Of a DNA stretch of 64,000 nucleotides, positions 59,359 to 64,000 are shown in pieces; the first letter of the stretch is position 1, and each line of letters begins with the position of its first letter. Origin of the DNA: Aphrophora alni (lineage: Eukaryota > Arthropoda > Insecta > Hemiptera > Aphrophoridae). The notes under the pieces are model-generated. The model saw only the letters and a list, made by a program, of their open reading frames with translations. It did not search any database and was not told where the DNA came from. The position numbers and the translations under genes were made by a program. The stretch covers positions 15,145,660 to 15,209,659 of the forward strand of contig OY740776.1 of assembly GCA_963513935.1 (NCBI GenBank), given 5' to 3'.

Positions 59359-60545
59359 TATATAATATACATAATTTAAACATAGCAGAATAGTTCTGTT
59401 AAAATACAATCACACTGTATTTCACATCATGCTGTAATCTTTCACTGTCATTTTTAATTGTTCCTACAAATTTCGTATACAATGTACAAAAAAATCTTGT
59501 TTTGAAATCTTGACCTCACCTTTGTACTTTTTGACTTAAAAGTGGTCGATTTCACCCACAATCTCTTACAACCTAACAGAAAAAAAACCCATCAAACCCA
59601 CACTCCACCGCCACTCTAAAACCATTAAAAGTTACCATAGAGCACGTAGCAGCTGCCCAACTAAAAAAATAACATCTAAAATCAGAAATTTTGAGAAGAC
59701 ACGCCTATTCTCAAAATAGCGTTCAACAAGCTCTAGATGCGTTGTAAAGTGGAAAAGACGGTCCAGGTGAGCTTTACATTGTTATGAATCTTTCCAAGTC
59801 ACTTGATTTGTATCGATAAATCGAACAAACCTTTTAGTTCTATTGGTATTGGAGTCTGTCCGTCTGTCTGTCCGCCTTTATGGGGCGGAGTGGGCGTTTT
59901 AAGGGCTAGTCTGGTTAGGGTAAGTTAAAAGGTAGGTATTCAAACAATTTGAAGTTCAGTAGGCTTCAATTCGACGTGTTATGGCTGAAATACAACCTGA
60001 CTTTGTCAGTAATTAATTATTTTTTTAAATGTTAATTGAAAATTTTGAGGTTAATTTTGAAAGTTCTCCGGATATCTGAGTAAAAAAGTTTAGTTAATTT
60101 ATAGCCACGATAGATAATTGGAATAAAATACTTTAGAAAATTTATTCAATTCATAACATTATTATAAATAAAATAAACTGAGTACAAATATTGGACAAAC
60201 TTTCTCAGCTCGTCCCTAAATTAAATAAAACCCAAGCAAAACTAACCAAAAATGACAGTTCTGTCGTAGTCAGTCAAAAAGTTAAACTGAAACAATGGAC
60301 GCCATGTTGAATAAATTTATATATATTTAATGGGATCTAAACTTGCTGTGTTTGTGTCATAAATGACCCATCAGTGTAATGGCAGTTAAAAGGCTCATTT
60401 TTGGTTTTTATCAAATATTCCTATATCGAAATATTTTTTTAAAAATTGCGATTTGGAATTGGGTTTGGGAAAATGTTAGAAATTTATATATTTTTTTGAC
60501 CAACTTTTATTCACAACTATATTACAAAACTTGAAAAATAAAGAA
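59359..60545. other. Unassigned AT-rich DNA
   Basis: It holds a GTCTGTCCGTCTGTCTGTCC microsatellite near 59854. TTCACAACTATATTACAAAACTT near 60511 weakly echoes about 61917. No gene was recognised. Confidence 0.4.
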
Positions 60546-60551
60546 GAAATA

Positions 60552-60690
60552 CAAGGATAAAATAAAGCAGTTGCCCGACGATGCCGCAAGGCGAAACAAT
60601 TGTAGCTCATTTATACTATTAAATATTTGAAACTTTAAGCTTTTGCTTTATTTTATCCTTGAATATGGAGTTTCAACAAGAAATATCTGC
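60552..60690 (+). mobile_element. Inverted-repeat element with GAAAC motif, copy 2
   Basis: CAAGGATAAAATAAAGC (60552) is mirrored by GCTTTATTTTATCCTTG (about 60646). Between them CAGTTGCCCGACGATGCCGC then AAGGCGAAACAATTGTAGC (60569-60606) carries the motif, with a GCC/GGC stem. It is the reverse orientation of the element at 56630-56825. Confidence 0.83.
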
Positions 60691-60724
60691 TATTACATTA
60701 AAGTTAAAGAAGAAATATATTATA

Positions 60725-61620
60725 TACAGTGTATCCCAAAAGTCCTGGACCGGTTCAATAACTTGAACCAAAAAAAAAGAAAAGTATATGTGCTTTCTGG
60801 TGATAAAAAAAACTACTTTTTGGCAAATGAGACATTTTTACTTGTCCCTCAAAAATGGGGGTTTTGAGGGCAACTCAAAATCTTAAATAGGAACCCCCAT
60901 CGAGTGACCCTTCATGTTAGTAAAATACAACTGTGCAAAATAGAGGTCGATATCTTGCTACTAACTAAAATGGTTTCGTTCAAATATTTGAAAAGTTATT
61001 TTATTCACAATTAGATGATGAATACGGGATCAAAATGTATTAAACACATTTGTGACCGTTGGTTGTAATCATAATTACTATTATTTCATATTAAAAATAG
61101 TATGAATTTCTATTACAGGGTCTACAAAAGTGATATGTTGGTTGATGTCATTTTAATAAATGTTTTACACAATTTTTATGGTACTGACAAATTAATTCAC
61201 CTAATTATCATGAATGAATCTATATATATTTTCAAAATTCAATATTAGTAATTATGATTACAACATTAAATTTTTTAATACATTTTGATCCCATATTCTC
61301 GCCTTCTAATTAATTGTGAAATAAATAAAGTAAAATACCCGTTTCAAATATTTGAACGGCCGCCATTTTAGATAAAAGCAAGATATCGACCTCTAGTTTG
61401 TACAGTTGTATTTTACTAAATAAGCCATTTAACATGAGGGGTCACTGGATGAGGGTTTACATTTAAGACTGTTTAGTTGCCCCCCAAAACCCTCATTTTT
61501 GGATGACAGGTAAAATGTCAAATTTGCCAAAAAGTGTTTTTCATCACCAGAAGGGACATCGAAAATATTTTTTTGTTTTTAAGTTATTGAACCGATCCGG
61601 GACTTTTGGGACACTCTGTA
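60725..61620. mobile_element. Foldback MITE-like element, about 900 bp
   Basis: TACAGTGTATCCCAAAAGTCC at the left is mirrored by GGACTTTTGGGACACTCTGTA at the right. The pairing extends about 350 bp inward on each side, through the ACCGGTTCAATAACTT, GTAAAATACAACTGT, AGGTCGATATCTTGCT and ACGGGATCAAAATGTATTAA blocks. TA is present at both outer edges, consistent with a TA target duplication of the Tc1/mariner kind, though two bases is weak evidence. No transposase frame is present. Confidence 0.87.
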
Positions 61621-62577
61621 AGGGCTATAATTATTTGTGGCGATTTGGCTTCGGTTACTGCATATTTTATTGATTCCTGACATTCTTACTCTAAAATGTT
61701 AACAGCCAACATTTCGTTTATATAGGTAGATAGATATATTCTATGTAATTTCCTCTATAAAATGATATATTTACACGTTTGGTTTGGGTTATATCAATAT
61801 TTTTACTAATTTTTTTAAAACAGACCAAACTTCTTAACTATTTTGTAATTTTTTCATAAAAATGTATTTTTTCTAATGAAAATGTTTTAAATTGATATAT
61901 ATTTTATACACTTTCATTCACAACCACATTACAAAACTTTTTTATATCTTGAACAAAATTAGAACTATGCTATACTGTATATTAGCTTATTTGCAGCATT
62001 TGGCTTACGTTACTTGCAATTTTTTTTTAAATCCTGACATATTAACTCTAAAATTTTGTTATTACATAGACAAATTCTACTATATTGCTTTAAAAATTGA
62101 TATACTTCAATTTGGTTTTTAGAAAATATTACTATGTTTGTGAATTTTATTAAAAATAATTGTAAAATGCACGAAAATGGCTACCTCGTAATTTTGGGAA
62201 ATTCTACAAGGGTTAATCTTCACTATTTAATAAAATTTAAACGAAATCTGTGTACACGCTTTTGAGAAATTACGTCTTTTATACAAGACTAATAGTCGGT
62301 AAAAAAGCACTGTGTAGCCAGTAGACACAAGTAATTCTAAACCGTTTATATGGACTTGAAAAACCTCAAAACGTAATATCAAAAACTAAAATAAAATTCG
62401 ACATAGGTTTTTGATCACACAACATTCTCTGTACTACGTATATGTCAAAATGTAATGATTGTTCATTAGAGAATTATTGCAAAGAATCAGAAATATAACC
62501 TACAAATTAGATAAAATAAAAGTGAACTATCTAGTCAAGTTTAGTTAGATTCGATTCAATTTTGATAATAACCTGGT
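61621..62577. other. Unassigned AT-rich DNA
   Basis: A weak direct repeat (CCTGACATTCTTACTCTAAA near 61677, CCTGACATATTAACTCTAAA near 62034) suggests an old duplication with a period of about 357 bp. The 76-codon frame at 61892 lies in it and has no domain. Confidence 0.4.
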
Positions 62578-62587
62578 CATACTTTCA

Positions 62588-62800
62588 GGGGCTCACTATA
62601 GTAAGTACTGTAATTACAATCTCGAAGAGCCTAGCTGGATCTTCGCCATTTTGTATGCTGTTTTAGATATCTATCTTTCCTATCAGGTCTCTCTTGACCA
62701 ACTCTTGTTCTATTCCGACCCTGACGCTACTAGAGTATTCGAGGGCTAAGAGTATTTATTTTATATTTTTTTCTGATGATGACCAAAATAAAAAAAAAAG
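62588..62800 (+). mobile_element. Family A copy, near full length
   Basis: GGGGCTCACTATAGTAAG, AGCCTAGCTGGATCTTCGCC, AGGTCTCTCTTGACCAACTC, a CCGACCCTGACGCTACTAGA block and AGTATTCGAGGGCTAAGAGT are all present in order, making this the clearest single copy. The hairpin end is truncated to TGATGATGACC and an A-run. Confidence 0.85.
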
Positions 62801-63594
62801 TACACTATCTGATATAATGTGAGTAATAAATTTTATTTTGATTTCTATAAAAGCCTAACAAGATCATAACAGCTGTTTAAAACTACCAACCTCTGAGCAA
62901 ACCCAAAATACAAATTCACAAGAGACTAAAGCAGACAAACCTCACCTTTCCTTGTCACAATGATTTGATTGATCACTTTCTTTTCAACTTCTTGACAGTT
63001 CTTTGGACAAAGGATGCTGAGGACTGGTCACGCGCCCAAGGACCACTTCCTAAAGGACTTCCACGTCATTGACTCTGTGGAACGAGTTTCTTTGAGAACT
63101 AGGGAGCGTTCACAATCCATTCATGTCGTAGACCATCGCGTGCCGCGTCAAAGAAAACGTTGAAGATGTTTTAACGTTCATGAAATACGAGTCGCAGGAA
63201 TTTCGTTAACAAAGCCTCCCCCCCTCCTCCCTCTACAGGTCAACCTTGGTTAAATGTGAATATCTCTCCAGTTTAAACAGGTTTATGACCCTTCTTAATT
63301 TACGTTTTGTTAGATAGTAATAACTAGTCTGAAAGCAGTTTATGCGTTTTGAAGAAATACGATTTGCAGAAAGATTAAAAAAATTTCACCAAAACTTTGC
63401 ACCATCTCGATCGAAAATATTTCTTAAAATATTAATTTATCCCTCGTATTTTTTTACGAGCTTCCCCTCTTCACCCACTTAAACTTTAAAAAAAGTTTAA
63501 TATTAATAATATTATAAGAAAGGCCTAAATAATATATTATTATTTATAATTATAAAGCGGTAGTTATAATTTTATATCCAGAAGTGTGTCATAA
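62801..63594. other. Unassigned DNA
   Basis: No coding region or repeat was recognised. The last 100 bp are very AT-rich. Confidence 0.4.
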
Positions 63595-64000
63595 TAGGCT
63601 ATGGGTTTTAGGTTAAGTTAGGTTAGGTTAGGCTATGGGTTTTAGACCATATTACATTCGCAGTTGTGTAATCACTTACTTTTATAATTAAATGTAAGTC
63701 CTCCAAATCAGTTCATTACAATTAACTTATTAAGAGCTGACTACCTAGAGTGGTTATTGGTATGACGGGAATTATGACCTCAAAGGGTAAGGTTAGGTTA
63801 GGTTAGGTTAGGTTAGGTTAGCATAGGTGTAGATTAGGTTAGGCTATGGGTTTTTAGACCATATTACATTCGCAGTTGTGTAATCACTTACTTTTATAAA
63901 TAAATGTAAGTCCTCCAAATCAGTTCATTACAATTAACTTATTAAGAGCTGACTACCTAGAGTGGTTATTGGTATGACGGGAATTATGACGTCAAAGGGT
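63595..64000 (+). repeat. Start of a 211-bp tandem repeat with embedded TTAGG
   Basis: GGCTATGGGTTTT occurs at 63631 and 63842, each followed by about 155 bp of near-identical sequence (AGACCATATTACATTCGCAG, AAATGTAAGTCCTCCAAATC, GAGTGGTTATTGGTATGACG). TTAGG runs (63608-63630 and 63788-63822) lie between copies. The second copy is cut by the window end, so the array may continue. Confidence 0.85.

Noticed and set aside
61670..62122. Tandem repeat with a period of about 357 bp
   Set aside because: Similarity is limited to a few AT-rich blocks and may be chance.

Overview
The window is non-coding, repeat-dominated DNA from an animal nuclear genome, most likely an insect. The main clue is the telomere-type pentamer TTAGG/CCTAA, which forms a block of about 290 bp at 31028-31317 and recurs as short tracts at many repeat edges. 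The DNA is AT-rich. Every recognisable protein-coding stretch is a broken non-LTR retrotransposon. I find no intact host gene, rRNA or tRNA gene, operon or CRISPR array. The species cannot be fixed from the sequence.

Layout. 1-12 kb: dispersed repeats, a 560-bp-arm inverted repeat (3232-3797 / 6176-6729), and next to it a decayed retrotransposon with an RNase H domain (6730-7550). 12.5-14.4 kb: a palindrome-rich minisatellite. 15.9-16.5 kb: a foldback element. 16.6-19.2 kb: a 242-257 bp satellite. 19.7-20.1 kb: a retrotransposon tail. 21.5-22.4 kb: a 230-bp tandem whose unit is itself a foldback. 25.3-26.6 kb: a reverse transcriptase remnant on the minus strand. 27.9-28.2 kb: a (CT)n tract. 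29-33.2 kb: several terminal-inverted-repeat (TIR) elements and the TTAGG block. 34-35 kb: the tail of an R1-like retrotransposon. 35.5-39.1 kb: foldbacks and a tandem array. 41191-55507: a 14.3-kb satellite of about 104 copies of a 137-bp monomer, cut by a 200-N assembly gap. 55.7-64 kb: further TIR elements and the start of another TTAGG-containing tandem.

Two dispersed families tie the window together. I call them A and E; both names are local to this report. Family A has at least 18 copies. It has a palindromic end (CTCACTATAGTGAG), a body, a terminal hairpin with compensatory stem changes, and an (AAC)n-like tail. At four loci it has expanded into tandem arrays, including the 242-bp satellite. 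Family E has two clear copies, and its 3' end matches the first bases of the 137-bp satellite monomer, suggesting where that satellite began. A third theme is a short hairpin motif, YGAYGATG-stem-GAAAC, found in six different inverted-repeat elements.

The window therefore shows selfish DNA turning into tandem arrays rather than a gene system. Family boundaries and identities were worked out by eye without database searches.
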